From contig NZ_JACHGW010000001.1 of the NCBI RefSeq assembly GCF_014202505.1, positions 1-64,000 on the forward strand: 64,000 bases of DNA, in the 5' to 3' direction. This stretch comes from Armatimonas rosea. GTDB taxonomy: Bacteria; Armatimonadota; Armatimonadia; Armatimonadales; Armatimonadaceae. Position 1 is the first letter of the stretch; each line of letters starts with the position of its first letter. The notes under the pieces were generated by a model. It did no database searches. It saw only the letters and a list, made by a program, of their open reading frames with translations, and had not been told where the DNA came from. Positions 8,072 through 17,149 of this stretch are shown here, in pieces. Position numbers and translations under genes: made by a program.

Positions 8072-9136
8072 ATGAAGTTCTTTCCGATTCTTGTCGCCCT
8101 CACTTTGCCGGGCGTGGCTCTCGCACAGGCACAGACGCCCCCCGAGCAGCCTCCCGCAAAGGCGGCACCCGTCGAGGAGAAAGTCGCCCCCAAGACCAAG
8201 CGCGTCCTGGTGGTCTCGTTCCAGCAGCTGGATCGGAAGATCAAGAACAACCTCCCCATCGGCCAGGATGTCGCCGACATGATGACCCTCTCGCTGGTCA
8301 ATATCGGGACGCGGGTTGTCGAGCGGGTCGAGCTGGCGGCGCTGGAGCGAGAGCGCGGCCTACAAAACGGCGGGGGGAGCCAAGCGGCCGTGCAGGAGCT
8401 GGGCAAGCTCAAGGGAGCCAGTGTCGCCGTGATGGGCAAGATCACCGAGTTTGGGGTCTTTGAGAAGAACGCCTCGGTGGCAAAGAACGCGGTCAACCAG
8501 GCAACCAACCAGATCGGTGGGCTCCTTGGCAAGAAGAAGAAAAGCAGCGACGATAAAAAAGACTATGAGCTCCGGGTGAGCATGGATGTCCGGCTGGTCA
8601 ATGTCGAGACAGGCGATATCCTGGCGGTTGCGTCCACGACTGTCACGGAGAGCCAGGCCGACGATAGCATGGAGAGCCTGTTTGGCAAGTCGTTTGCGCA
8701 GAAGAACTCCCTGGCGGGCGCGGCGGTGGCGGCGACAGGCCTAGGGAGCACGACTACCAAGGCCGATGACTGGAACGAGTCGGCGGCGGGACAGGCGGCA
8801 CGCAAGGCGGTCAGCCAGCTTGCCCGCTCGATCTTTGGCAAGATTCCCCTGGCCCCGGAGGGAGAGATCGACGATGCCATCACGATCAAGCTCAGTGTCG
8901 AGGGGCTCGCTAGCTTCAAAGAGGCCGACACCCTGGCAAAGTCCATCGCCAAGCTCAAGGATATCTCCGAGGCCGAGATCGCCGACTTCACCCCCGAGCG
9001 CACGGAGATCGTCATCAAGGGCGCTCCCAAGGCCATCAAAGGGCTCGCGGCCAACCTACAAGACGACAGCGCGGTCATGAGCCTAGGGCTCAAGATCGCC
9101 CGCGTGACCAAAGAGGTCATCACTCTCAAAAAATAG
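8072..9136 (+). CDS. Exported CsgG-like lipoprotein-family protein
   Basis: The 354-residue protein has a signal peptide (cleavage after ALAQA, about residue 20). A CsgG/curli-assembly-like region follows (about 45-270), with RVLVVSFQQLD, a block around TRVVERVELAALERE and VAVMGKITEFG. There is no lipobox Cys, unlike true CsgG. The C-terminal part (280-354) has a GEIDDAITIKLSVEGL repeat-like fold of unknown type. A good ribosome site (AAGGAG) precedes the start. CsgG relatives form outer-membrane secretion pores or act as periplasmic adaptors; which applies here cannot be decided. Confidence 0.7.
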   Translation: MKFFPILVALTLPGVALAQAQTPPEQPPAKAAPVEEKVAPKTKRVLVVSFQQLDRKIKNNLPIGQDVADMMTLSLVNIGTRVVERVELAALERERGLQNGGGSQAAVQELGKLKGASVAVMGKITEFGVFEKNASVAKNAVNQATNQIGGLLGKKKKSSDDKKDYELRVSMDVRLVNVETGDILAVASTTVTESQADDSMESLFGKSFAQKNSLAGAAVAATGLGSTTTKADDWNESAAGQAARKAVSQLARSIFGKIPLAPEGEIDDAITIKLSVEGLASFKEADTLAKSIAKLKDISEAEIADFTPERTEIVIKGAPKAIKGLAANLQDDSAVMSLGLKIARVTKEVITLKK

Positions 9137-9178
9137 TCCCCTCTCAAGAAAATCTGTGACAAGGAGCAGTATCTTACG

Positions 9179-10264
9179 ATGAAACGTCCTCTCCCCCAAG
9201 ACTCAAAAGTCAACTTAATCCAGAAGTCAAACCCCCTCTCCCCGGTCGTGTTGCGTCCCGAGCGCTACCTGGAGATCCTACGCTCAGACTCCCTCGTTCA
9301 GCTGCAAGAGCGTGGCATTAGCAATCGCCTGCAGAGCCTGAAGCAGGGCTTTGACCAGAACCGCCCTGCTTTCGACAAGGCCCGCCAGGCCGTCAAGTTC
9401 GATGAAAATGCCCTCCGCGCCGATACCGAGCGCCTCAAGGCCATCAGCGACCCCGCAGCGCTCCAGGCAGCGACCGCCCAGTTTCTCCAGCGCTGGGGCT
9501 CAACCATTGAGTCACTCCGCAGTGCAACGGGGCTGACAGGCAGTGAGGCAGCCGGGGGAGCAGCGTTTGCGGGGATGCAGCTCAAGAATGGCGTCCTCCA
9601 GGGAGACTCCAGCTCCGTCGAGGGATCGTCGTCTCAGGTCACCTACAGGCCCCTCTCAGCGCCCGGACGAATCTCAGGGATCGGCAAGATCCTAGGCGGG
9701 AAGACAACACCAGCGGGCCCGCAGCAGCTATCCTTTAAAGCCCCGTTCACGGGAGCGGGCGTGAGTGGTCCTTCGGGGAGTAGCAAGGCCACCGCAGCCG
9801 ATGGAAAATTCAACTCATCGCTCGCCTTGTACTGGGTGGGATCCGATCAAGCCCGTAGCTTCATTACCCAGAGCCTTGCGGTTCCTGCAGGTGTGAACCG
9901 TGTGAGTGTCACAGCAAACCTCACGAGCTTGAACTGGTGGCAGAGCGTGGTGATTGTCTTGGGCTATGGCAACACCGAGACCATTGTCAATCTCCGCGTG
10001 ATGGATGGCTCTCGCGTGGTTGCCAGTGACCGTCTTAGCTTGAAGCGCATTAGCATCCCGGTCGGTGGAGCCTCCTCAGAGTCAGGCCAAGGGCCACTCT
10101 CTCTACGCTGCGAGTTTAACCGGGACCGTCCTGGTGATATCTCCACCTACACGCTTGTCGCGGAGCTAGAGATCTGGGCGGGCCTAGGCAGTGTCTTGGG
10201 AACGACGGCTACCTGCTATGAGTATGCCACGTTGGGTTCGTTCGACGCCGTGCTCTACTCCTAG
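9179..10264 (+). CDS. Unknown protein with coiled N-terminal region
   Basis: I do not recognise this 361-residue protein. Residues 35-120 are rich in Gln, Arg, Ala and Glu and probably form helices or a coiled coil (LQERGISNRLQSLKQGFDQN). Residues 150-210 are Gly/Ser-rich and flexible. The rest looks beta-rich, with VTANLTSLNWWQSVVIVLGYG and a final cysteine near the end. There is no signal peptide or membrane segment. It has a ribosome site (AAGGAG) and lies 42 bases after the CsgG-like gene, so the two may be one transcript. Confidence 0.6.
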   Translation: MKRPLPQDSKVNLIQKSNPLSPVVLRPERYLEILRSDSLVQLQERGISNRLQSLKQGFDQNRPAFDKARQAVKFDENALRADTERLKAISDPAALQAATAQFLQRWGSTIESLRSATGLTGSEAAGGAAFAGMQLKNGVLQGDSSSVEGSSSQVTYRPLSAPGRISGIGKILGGKTTPAGPQQLSFKAPFTGAGVSGPSGSSKATAADGKFNSSLALYWVGSDQARSFITQSLAVPAGVNRVSVTANLTSLNWWQSVVIVLGYGNTETIVNLRVMDGSRVVASDRLSLKRISIPVGGASSESGQGPLSLRCEFNRDRPGDISTYTLVAELEIWAGLGSVLGTTATCYEYATLGSFDAVLYS

Positions 10265-10267
10265 GCG

Positions 10268-12988
10268 CTAGATCGGAGGCAGGAGCGGCGCGGTGCCGTC
10301 GGGGGGGAGTGCCAGTGGCTGCTGTGCGAGGGCGAGTGCCTGCTCAAAGCTTAGCTGGCGTCCCTCCGCCAGCGCCCGCTCCAGCCCTTCGGGGTCGGGG
10401 GCACGCAGGCAGGCGAGGTCCCGCTCGTAGACCCGCTGCTCCAGTGGGTTGGGGAGAGCCCCCAGCTGCTCGCGTGTCTCCAGCAGGTAGCCATAGAGCC
10501 TTCCCCCACGCTCGGTCTCTCCGATATCGGCGAGAAACGAGCCCACCGCCCCAAGAAGATAGACCCCAAGGATCGGGCGGGTGAAGTTCCGCTGACGGAA
10601 GTGGAGCATCTGCCCCAAGGCATGCTGCGCCTGGCCCCAGAGCGCAAGGTGGCGACTCGCCTGGAGCAGATCGTGCCAGGCATTGAAGGCATCACTGGGG
10701 ACACCCAGCCGGGGCGCTAAGACAACGAGGCGCTCCACAAGAGTCCTTAAAGCACCAGGCTCTGGGTGAGGCCGTGCTCGCTGTGCCCGCATCTGCATGC
10801 TGAGGGTCAGCACCTCGATGTAGGTACTCTCCAGCAGAGCCGCGGTCTCCTGGAGCCGCTGGAGCAAGGGTGCCGCCGCCACAAAGTTTTGCTGAACCAG
10901 GTGCACCCCGACAAGGCTATAGAGCCCCTCCATCACCTTGTGCAGATCGCCCTCTGCCTCAAACAGAGCCGTGGCCTGGCTCACACGCTCCAGCTTGATC
11001 GCATGGTCGTTGAGGCTATCGAGGAAGCTCTCCACCTGAAGGAGTGCCTGGGCATGGTGCCAGCGCCCCCAAGTCGTCCCACGGGTCTCCTCCAGGATCG
11101 GCTGTATGGATGCCCAGTAGCTCTCGTAGGTAAGCGCCTTGCTATCGGTGCTCAGAGCAAGGGTCGCCTCGATCGCGATCGTGCGGCTCTGCGCCTGCGC
11201 CGCCTCGGTGAGGCACGCCCGCCCACGCACGCTGTCTCCCGCGGCACTGTAGAGGGTTCCCAGCACCAGGAGCGCCGCAAAGCGCACCTCCGACGGCTCC
11301 AAGACGCCGGCTAGTGCTTGCTCGGTCCGCTGGATGCCCTCGGTGAGCAGGCCGCGACGCTGCCAGTACTGGCCTAGAGCGACGGCGAGGCGTAGGCTTT
11401 CCTGGCCGGTGAGGTAGGGCCAGGTCGCCAGGAGGTTTGCCTGCTCCTTGTCGAGCTTCTTGAGCCAGAGGTGCTGCTCGGCGCGGCGCAGCTCCGGGGC
11501 GGCTTTCTCGGCAAGCACGAGGTACCAGTGGGCGTGGCGCTGACGAAGCTCGGGTGCCTCGCCACTGCGCTCCAGCCGCTCGACACACCACTGGCGAATC
11601 GGCTCCAGAAAGCGGTAGCGGGTCGTGCCATCGGGCTGGATCTGGGCCTGGACCAGGGATTTCTCCACCAGCGCCGCCAGAGACTCGCGGCGCGCCTGAC
11701 AGATCTCCAGCACCGCCGCACGCTCGGCCCCTCCCGCAAAGACCGCAAGACGATAGAGCAGCGCGCGTTGCTCGGGCACCAGGAGTGCCTCACTCCAGGC
11801 CAGAGTCGCCTCCAGAGAGCGCTGGCGTGTCGGCAGCGAGGCACTTGCTGTCTCCCCAAGCCCAAACCCCTCGCTCAGGTCCTGGGCGAGTTCCCGCAAT
11901 GACAGGCTCCGGCACTGCGAGGCGGCTAGCTCAAGCGCCAAAGGTAGCCCTTCAAGCTGCGCACAGATCTGCCGTAGCGCCTCGGGATCGTCGGGGAGGT
12001 CCGGCCGCACGGCGCGCGCCGATGTCCGCAGGAAGCGGGCCGCGACCGTAGGATCGAGCGGCTGGAGCGCCAGGGTACGCTCGCCCTCCACCCGAAGCGG
12101 CTCCCGGCTTGTCACCACGAGCTTGAGGCGGGGCGCTGCACGCAAAAGCCGCAGCACCAGCGCACTGGTTGCAGGCAAGACATGCTCCGCGTTGTCTAAG
12201 ATTAGCAGTAGATTTCGGCTCGCCATCAGCCGCAAGAGGCTCTCTTCGCGCGGCTCTTCCCCATGCAGAGAGAGCCCCAGCGCCTCGATAATGCTCTGAA
12301 GAAGTCGCTCCTCACCGGAGCCAGAGGACAGTGCTGCCAGCTCTACAAAGACAACATCGTGCTTCATCCCTGCTGCCAGCGCCACCGCAAGCCGTGTCTT
12401 CCCCACCCCGCCTGGGCCCAAGAGGGTGATTAGCCGCACGCCCGGCTCGGACAGGAGAAGCGAGAGCCGCTCCAGCTCACTCTCTCGTCCCTGCAGCTCC
12501 GAGAGATAGAGGGGGAGCCCCGCACGCGGGGAGGGAGCGGGAATCCCTGCGGCGGGAACCTGCGCAAGGAGGGCGTTGAGCCGCTCTCGCTCGGTGAGGA
12601 TCGCCTCCTCAAAGAAGCCAGGGAGGAGCTCGCCGCGCCAGAGGCTCCGTGCCCGAGTGCCCTCGCCCCGCAGCAAGGCCGCCTCAAAGGTCGCCACATC
12701 GGTCGTGGTTCCCTCGGCGAGCCAGAGCGCGTGGCTATCGGCGTGGACAAGCTCTTGCTCAGGGAGGGCCTGGCGCAGGTACAGCAAGGTCTGGCGCAGG
12801 TTCCGGCGCCCTGTCTCGGTATCGGCATCGGGCCAGAGCTGCACGGCGAGCTCCTCACGGGCGTGCCGCTGCTGGGGTCGGAGCGCCAGGAGCGCCAGCA
12901 GGGCTGCAGCCTTGCGCCGTGGGAATGTCTCAAAGCGCTTCCCATGCACCTCAACACACAGACCGCCCAGGAGCAAGATACGAGTCAT
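10268..12988 (-). CDS. SARP/BTAD-type transcription factor with NB-ARC ATPase and TPRs
   Basis: The 906-residue regulator has an OmpR-like DNA-binding and BTAD region (1-145), then an NB-ARC STAND ATPase with P-loop GPGGVGKT (191-198) and Walker B LLLILDN (260-266). A long helical TPR-like C-terminus follows, the layout of AfsR-type regulators. STAND ATPases switch by ligand-driven nucleotide exchange. The ATG at 12988 lies 8 nt after a perfect TATAAT. Tandem 11-bp repeats sit where the -35 should be, so autoregulation is likely. The divergent neighbour at 13086 and the unknown gene at 9179 are possible targets. The signal is unknown. Confidence 0.87.
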   Translation of the reverse strand: MTRILLLGGLCVEVHGKRFETFPRRKAAALLALLALRPQQRHAREELAVQLWPDADTETGRRNLRQTLLYLRQALPEQELVHADSHALWLAEGTTTDVATFEAALLRGEGTRARSLWRGELLPGFFEEAILTERERLNALLAQVPAAGIPAPSPRAGLPLYLSELQGRESELERLSLLLSEPGVRLITLLGPGGVGKTRLAVALAAGMKHDVVFVELAALSSGSGEERLLQSIIEALGLSLHGEEPREESLLRLMASRNLLLILDNAEHVLPATSALVLRLLRAAPRLKLVVTSREPLRVEGERTLALQPLDPTVAARFLRTSARAVRPDLPDDPEALRQICAQLEGLPLALELAASQCRSLSLRELAQDLSEGFGLGETASASLPTRQRSLEATLAWSEALLVPEQRALLYRLAVFAGGAERAAVLEICQARRESLAALVEKSLVQAQIQPDGTTRYRFLEPIRQWCVERLERSGEAPELRQRHAHWYLVLAEKAAPELRRAEQHLWLKKLDKEQANLLATWPYLTGQESLRLAVALGQYWQRRGLLTEGIQRTEQALAGVLEPSEVRFAALLVLGTLYSAAGDSVRGRACLTEAAQAQSRTIAIEATLALSTDSKALTYESYWASIQPILEETRGTTWGRWHHAQALLQVESFLDSLNDHAIKLERVSQATALFEAEGDLHKVMEGLYSLVGVHLVQQNFVAAAPLLQRLQETAALLESTYIEVLTLSMQMRAQRARPHPEPGALRTLVERLVVLAPRLGVPSDAFNAWHDLLQASRHLALWGQAQHALGQMLHFRQRNFTRPILGVYLLGAVGSFLADIGETERGGRLYGYLLETREQLGALPNPLEQRVYERDLACLRAPDPEGLERALAEGRQLSFEQALALAQQPLALPPDGTAPLLPPI

Positions 12989-12996
12989 TCCTTACA

Positions 12997-13041
12997 ATTA
13001 TAACAAAAATGACGCTCCGATGATACTGCGATGACGCTACG
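12997..13041 (-). promoter_or_regulatory. SARP-type promoter: three 11-bp repeats plus TATAAT
   Basis: Reading the minus strand, three tandem 11-mers (13041-13031, 13030-13020, 13019-13009; consensus CGNAGCGTCAT) end 6 bp before the perfect -10 TATAAT (13002-12997). There is no recognisable -35. SARP-family activators are known to bind direct repeats with 11-bp period that overlap the -35 region. The array also lies upstream of the divergent gene at 13086. Confidence 0.65.
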
Positions 13042-13085
13042 TCTACGCGAGGGTGAGATACTACCCCATCAGAAAGGCTAAGACC

Positions 13086-13886
13086 ATGCGTTTCACTCCG
13101 ATTACCAACTCGATCTTTCCTATCACGTTCTCTCTCCCACGCGGCTGGAAGGTCCTGAAAGCACAGGACAACAACACGGTTCTGGTTCCCAGCAGCTCCG
13201 GTGAGGTCGAGGCGCTCTTGATCGCCCACCTGGGCCTCTACACAAAAACAGAGACGCTCGTCAAGGGGCTGGCGGCCTCGCTCAAGGACCTCAATTGCAA
13301 AAATATCGAGGTGCGCGAGGAGGGTGAGCGGACTCTTGCGGGCAAGAAGTTCTATGTCGCCAAGGGGCAGGCGCTCAATGGGCAAGACAAGCCCGTGGTC
13401 TTTGCGCTCTACAGCCTGCTCAGTGACAAGCAGCTGGGGGCGGGCCTTGTGGCGCTCTCCCAGCCCGCGCAGGGCAACGAGACGCTCCGCGCCGCCGAGG
13501 AGCTGATGACCAGCCTGCAGTTTGGCAGTTTTGCGCCCTCACGCACCGCGGCCACGCCGCTGATGGGGGTCTGGGAGAGTAGCCGTAGCGAGGGCTCGCG
13601 GACCTCGGGGATCGGTGGGGTGAGTGTCTCATCGTTCACCCGCTATGTCTTCCAGGGCTCGGGCCGGTTCGCCTCACGCTCCCAGAGCAGTGTGAGCGCC
13701 AGCGGGGAGTTTGGGGACTTTGGCTCCAGCCTCGCAAAAGATAGCTCCACCGAGGACGAAGGCGAGTTCTTTGTGGTGGGCAAGAAGCTGGTTCTCTCCA
13801 GCGCCAAGAACGGCACGACCGTCACCGATTTCACGCTCCAAGGTGGAGTTCTCAAGCTCAACGGAGCCACTCTACGAAGAAAGTAA
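13086..13886 (+). CDS. Unknown protein, two-domain, Ser/Gly-rich C-terminus
   Basis: This 266-residue product is of unknown family. Residues 1-150 resemble the small alpha/beta fold seen in PsbP/DUF1795-like proteins (PITFSLPRGWKVLKAQDNNTVLV and later VFALYSLLSDKQLG), but this is only a visual likeness. Residues 155-266 have a Ser/Phe/Gly-rich beta region that reads like a lipocalin or META-type measured-effect domain (LMGVWESSRSEGSRTSG). No signal peptide is seen. The start at 13086 has AAAGG upstream. It is divergent from the SARP regulator and shares its repeat-bearing promoter region, so it may be a target. Confidence 0.6.
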   Translation: MRFTPITNSIFPITFSLPRGWKVLKAQDNNTVLVPSSSGEVEALLIAHLGLYTKTETLVKGLAASLKDLNCKNIEVREEGERTLAGKKFYVAKGQALNGQDKPVVFALYSLLSDKQLGAGLVALSQPAQGNETLRAAEELMTSLQFGSFAPSRTAATPLMGVWESSRSEGSRTSGIGGVSVSSFTRYVFQGSGRFASRSQSSVSASGEFGDFGSSLAKDSSTEDEGEFFVVGKKLVLSSAKNGTTVTDFTLQGGVLKLNGATLRRK

Positions 13887-13921
13887 CAACGACCAGATAA
13901 CAGACACGAAAGGTTGAATCC

Positions 13922-15052
13922 ATGCAGTACTACTCTCGCGCCGCGCTCGTGGCGCTCGCGTCCCTCTCCCTCTCTCTCGTACTCGGCTGTGGCGGCGGCG
14001 GCTACACGCCCGGAACCGATCCCACGCCTACACCGACACCCGGCGCAACCCCCACCCCGACGCCAACACCAACGCCGGCTCCCACGGGCCGCTATGCCTT
14101 CTCCGTGCTCCCCACGACCCTCGCCAGCCGGCCTTTTGGGTTGGCAAACGCCGGCAAGGGCACCCAGCAGGGCGGTGAGACCTTTGGGGAGGGGTCCTTT
14201 GGCTCCCACGCAACCCTGTGGACTGCGGCAACGGGAGCGATTACGGACCTGCACCCCAGCGGCTTTAACTCGTCGCGCATCCTTGCCTTAAGCGGGACTC
14301 AGCAAGCAGGACGAGGCACCCCATCCTCCGGCCAGAATCACGCGCTCCTCTGGTCCGGTACCGCCGCCTCCGTGGTCGACCTGCACCCCACTTCGGATGG
14401 CGTGTCCGAGGTGCAGGGTATGAGCAGTAGTCAGCAGGTGGGGACTCTCAACAACCACGCCGCGCTCTGGTCGGGGAGTGCGGCCTCGTTTGTGGACCTC
14501 CACCCCGCAGGGACACTCAACTCCGAGGCACACGACACCGATGGGACACACCAGGTGGGCGAGGCCCTGCTCACGAGCAGCACGAACCACGCCTTCCTCT
14601 GGACCGGCACGGCGGCCTCCGCGGTGGACCTCAATCCCACGGGCTCAGCAGTATCTTTTGCCCTCGGTGTCCAGGGTAACCAGCAGGTCGGGGCCTTCCA
14701 GCCCTCGGGCGGCTCGATCCATGCGGCGATCTGGAGCGGCACGGCGGCGTCGGTCGTGGATGTCCACCCGGCGCAGCTCGGAAAGACCGACTCGCTGATC
14801 CGTGCCACCAATGGGATCGACCAGGTAGGACTTGTCCGCAACTCCAGCGGGACGACCTCGGCGGCGACGGTCTGGACGGGCACGGCGGCCTCGGCAATCA
14901 ACCTGGAGAGCTTTATCCCCGCCAGCTTCGGGACGATCGTCCGCAGCGAGGCCCTGGGTATCAACAGCGCAGGAGATATTGTCGGCTGGGTGGACCGGCG
15001 TGAGTCTAATGGCAATGTGGTCCGACTGCCCGTGATCTGGGTCAAAGACTAG
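13922..15052 (+). CDS. HAF-repeat lipoprotein
   Basis: The 376-residue protein has a signal peptide with lipobox LVLGC (Cys about 23) and a Pro/Thr repeat linker (about 35-58). It then has six or more copies of a roughly 45-residue repeat with the core HALLWSGTAASVVDLHP, known as the HAF extracellular repeat. The protein should be lipid-anchored and display a repeat domain, probably beta-propeller-like, outside the membrane. Two more HAF proteins occur in the window (30729-33206 and 34162-35253). It starts 35 bases after the previous gene. The ligand is unknown. Confidence 0.85.
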   Translation: MQYYSRAALVALASLSLSLVLGCGGGGYTPGTDPTPTPTPGATPTPTPTPTPAPTGRYAFSVLPTTLASRPFGLANAGKGTQQGGETFGEGSFGSHATLWTAATGAITDLHPSGFNSSRILALSGTQQAGRGTPSSGQNHALLWSGTAASVVDLHPTSDGVSEVQGMSSSQQVGTLNNHAALWSGSAASFVDLHPAGTLNSEAHDTDGTHQVGEALLTSSTNHAFLWTGTAASAVDLNPTGSAVSFALGVQGNQQVGAFQPSGGSIHAAIWSGTAASVVDVHPAQLGKTDSLIRATNGIDQVGLVRNSSGTTSAATVWTGTAASAINLESFIPASFGTIVRSEALGINSAGDIVGWVDRRESNGNVVRLPVIWVKD

Positions 15053-15094
15053 CCGCTTGCGTCCCTGGTAAAAAAGCAGGTAGGATAGGCCGTC

Positions 15095-15805
15095 GTGCCT
15101 ACCCTACCTGCCTCGTTTGTCATCCCCACCCTCACCGAGCAGCCCGAGTGGTGGAGCCTACCCTGCCAGGAGTGCGGCGAGCCGCTGGTTACTCTTGTCG
15201 AAGGTCCGCGCCTGCACCTCCAGCCGGTCTACGCCCAGCTTGGCTTCGCGGGAGCCTCGACCACGATCACCCTCCGTCAAGGTGCGCTGGAGCGCCTAGA
15301 GCGAGCCCTCGCGACGCTCCCGGAGACGCTCGGGTTTCTGGTCTACGACGGCTTCCGGCCCCTTATTGTGCAGCAGGCGCTCTGGGACTGGCAGTGGGCC
15401 GAGGTCACCCGCGACTACCCGCACTTCACGCAGGCAGAGATCTACGAGAAAGTGCGCCACTTTGTCGCCGAGCCCAACGCCGACCCGACCAAGCCGACGC
15501 CCCACCGCACCGGCGGCGCGGTCGATCTGACGCTCTTTGAGCTCGCCACGGGCGCGGAGCTGGCGATGGGCACCGCGTTTGACGAAGCCTGCGATGCGAC
15601 TGTCACGGACTGGTTCGAGCGCTACCCCCAGGAGCCCCTCACCCACAACCGGCGCCTGCTCTACCACGCCATGACCCAGGCCGGGTTTGCCAACTACCCC
15701 AACGAGTGGTGGCACTTTGAGTACGGCACCCGGCGCTGGGCGGGCCACCAGAGCCAACAGAGTTACCAGGGCATGAATCTTGCAGTCTATGGATCTGCGG
15801 AGTAG
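15095..15805 (+). CDS. D-alanyl-D-alanine dipeptidase (VanX/DdpX-type, M15D)
   Basis: This 236-residue zinc peptidase has the M15D motifs: an Arg in YDGFRP (R88), zinc ligands H137 and D144 in TPHRTGGAVDL, and catalytic E204 with ligand H207 in EWWHFE. It cleaves D-Ala-D-Ala for peptidoglycan turnover or nutrient recovery. No vanH or vanA homologue is nearby, so drug resistance is not implied. The GTG at 15095 is 8 nt after TAGGAT (15081-15086), so it is likely leaderless. There is no signal peptide, so it is presumed cytoplasmic. Confidence 0.88.
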   Translation: MPTLPASFVIPTLTEQPEWWSLPCQECGEPLVTLVEGPRLHLQPVYAQLGFAGASTTITLRQGALERLERALATLPETLGFLVYDGFRPLIVQQALWDWQWAEVTRDYPHFTQAEIYEKVRHFVAEPNADPTKPTPHRTGGAVDLTLFELATGAELAMGTAFDEACDATVTDWFERYPQEPLTHNRRLLYHAMTQAGFANYPNEWWHFEYGTRRWAGHQSQQSYQGMNLAVYGSAE

Positions 15806-15813
15806 CCAGCGCG

Positions 15814-16053
15814 ATGGACCAAACACAAGAGCTCAGAGAGGTGGTCGTTTTTTTCTCCTACGACAACCCCACTCGTCCCAGGCGACTCGCGGAGGTGATG
15901 CTCGCGGAGCTCAAGCTGCCTCACCTAGCTCTGGGGGTGGACGCGCTCACGGGGGGCTGTGAGCTCCGGCTCTACTACCATAAAGAGACCCTCGCGCAGG
16001 TGCAGGCCTACCTACACCAGCGCAAGATAATCCACGACATTTCGTATCTCTAG
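15814..16053 (+). CDS. Small unknown protein upstream of a diguanylate cyclase
   Basis: The 79-residue soluble protein has alpha/beta character (REVVVFFSYDNP, then a Leu-rich helix, then CELRLYYHKETLAQVQAYL). I do not recognise it. It sits 8 bases after the dipeptidase gene and 6 bases before the response regulator gene, so it is probably in their operon. A role as a small partner of the cyclase is possible but unsupported. Confidence 0.5.
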   Translation: MDQTQELREVVVFFSYDNPTRPRRLAEVMLAELKLPHLALGVDALTGGCELRLYYHKETLAQVQAYLHQRKIIHDISYL

Positions 16054-16059
16054 ACGACC

Positions 16060-16974
16060 ATGCAGATTCTGATTGTTGACGATGACACCTCGGCGCGGAA
16101 AGTTCTGGCGAGCCAGCTCACCCAGCTGGGCCATGGAGTCCGCACGGCTGCCAGTGGCGATGAGGCGACCTGTAGCTACCAGCGCCTCGGAGCCGATGTG
16201 ATTGTCACCGACTGGAAGATGCCCGGCACCGATGGGCTGACCCTCTGCCGCCGCCTGCGCGAGACCCGCAGCGATGCGTCGCCCTATCCCTACATCATTC
16301 TGCTCACCGCCCACGACGGCCCGGATCACTTTCTGCGCGGCATGGAGGCCGGCGCCGACGACTACCTAGTCAAGCCGCTGGATATTCGCCACCTCCAGGC
16401 GCGGCTGATCGCCGCCGAGCGGGTGACCACGCTCCACCGCAGGCTCTTTGAAGCATCGCGCACCGATGCGCTCACCGGGCTCTCCAACCGCTTGCGGCTC
16501 AATGAGCGGCTCGCCATCCTGCGGGAGCAGGTCGAGACCATGGGTCAGGGAGTCACGCTGGCCCTGTGCGATATCGACTACTTCAAGCGCTACAACGACC
16601 GCTACGGGCACCTGGAGGGCGACCTCGCCCTCTGGCGGGTCGCGGAGATATTGCGCAACGGGGTCGAGGGAGTCGGGCAGGCGTTTCGCTTTGGCGGCGA
16701 GGAGTTCTGCCTGGTGATCGAGAGCCTCCCGCCCCCCGCCACGGACACTCTGGAGACCATCCGCCTGACCCTCGAGAGCGCCGCCCTCCCCAACGAAGGC
16801 AGCGAGCTAGGAATTCTCACCCTCTCGATCGGCGCCTCGACGCTTCGTCCCGGCGATGGCAAGACCGGCGACCAGCTCCTCTCGGAGGCCGATACCGCCC
16901 TCTACCAAGCCAAGTCGTTTGGCCGCAACCGCCTCGCCCCCAAGGCCTTCGAGCGCCTCGCCCAGCGTCACTAG
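16060..16974 (+). CDS. Response regulator with GGDEF domain (diguanylate cyclase)
   Basis: The 304-residue protein has a receiver domain (1-120) with the acidic pocket DDD (7-9), phosphoacceptor D51 in VTDWKMPG and the VKP lysine. A GGDEF domain (about 135-300) follows, with active-site GGEEF and the metal-binding DIDYFKRYND. It should make c-di-GMP when phosphorylated, like PleD/WspR. The inhibitory RxxD site upstream of GGEEF is absent (EGVG instead), so feedback control is probably lost. No partner histidine kinase is seen nearby. Confidence 0.92.
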   Translation: MQILIVDDDTSARKVLASQLTQLGHGVRTAASGDEATCSYQRLGADVIVTDWKMPGTDGLTLCRRLRETRSDASPYPYIILLTAHDGPDHFLRGMEAGADDYLVKPLDIRHLQARLIAAERVTTLHRRLFEASRTDALTGLSNRLRLNERLAILREQVETMGQGVTLALCDIDYFKRYNDRYGHLEGDLALWRVAEILRNGVEGVGQAFRFGGEEFCLVIESLPPPATDTLETIRLTLESAALPNEGSELGILTLSIGASTLRPGDGKTGDQLLSEADTALYQAKSFGRNRLAPKAFERLAQRH

Positions 16975-16979
16975 TCGCT

Positions 16980-17102
16980 GGGGCCTGAAAGTCCCCAGCT
17001 GTGGCCGCCTTCGGCGAAGCGGGCCGAGCCCGCACCCCATCTTTCTCCGCGGCCTCGGGCCGCTTCGCGCTTGCGCGGCTGAGCTGGGGACTTTCAGGCC
17101 CC
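16980..17102. repeat. Palindromic repeat, family A copy 1
   Basis: This 123-base element has perfect 21-bp outer arms (16980-17000 and 17082-17102) and an inner near-perfect pair built on GCGAAGCGG...CCGCTTCGC. It starts 5 bases after the cyclase stop codon. The right half is nearly the same as that of the element at 38581-38702. It could fold into one long hairpin and act as a terminator or be a MITE/REP-like mobile sequence. Confidence 0.85.
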
Positions 17103-17149
17103 GAACCCAATTTATTTTCAGGTACGATGCAACCGAGGAGAAGACAGCG

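Noticed and set aside
14230-15000. Regularly spaced repeats that might suggest a CRISPR array
   Set aside because: They are degenerate codons of the HAF protein repeat, in frame, with no identical repeat/spacer structure.
15095-15805. VanX homologue as a vancomycin resistance gene
   Set aside because: vanH, vanA and vanRS homologues are absent nearby, and VanX-type dipeptidases are common in cell-wall recycling.
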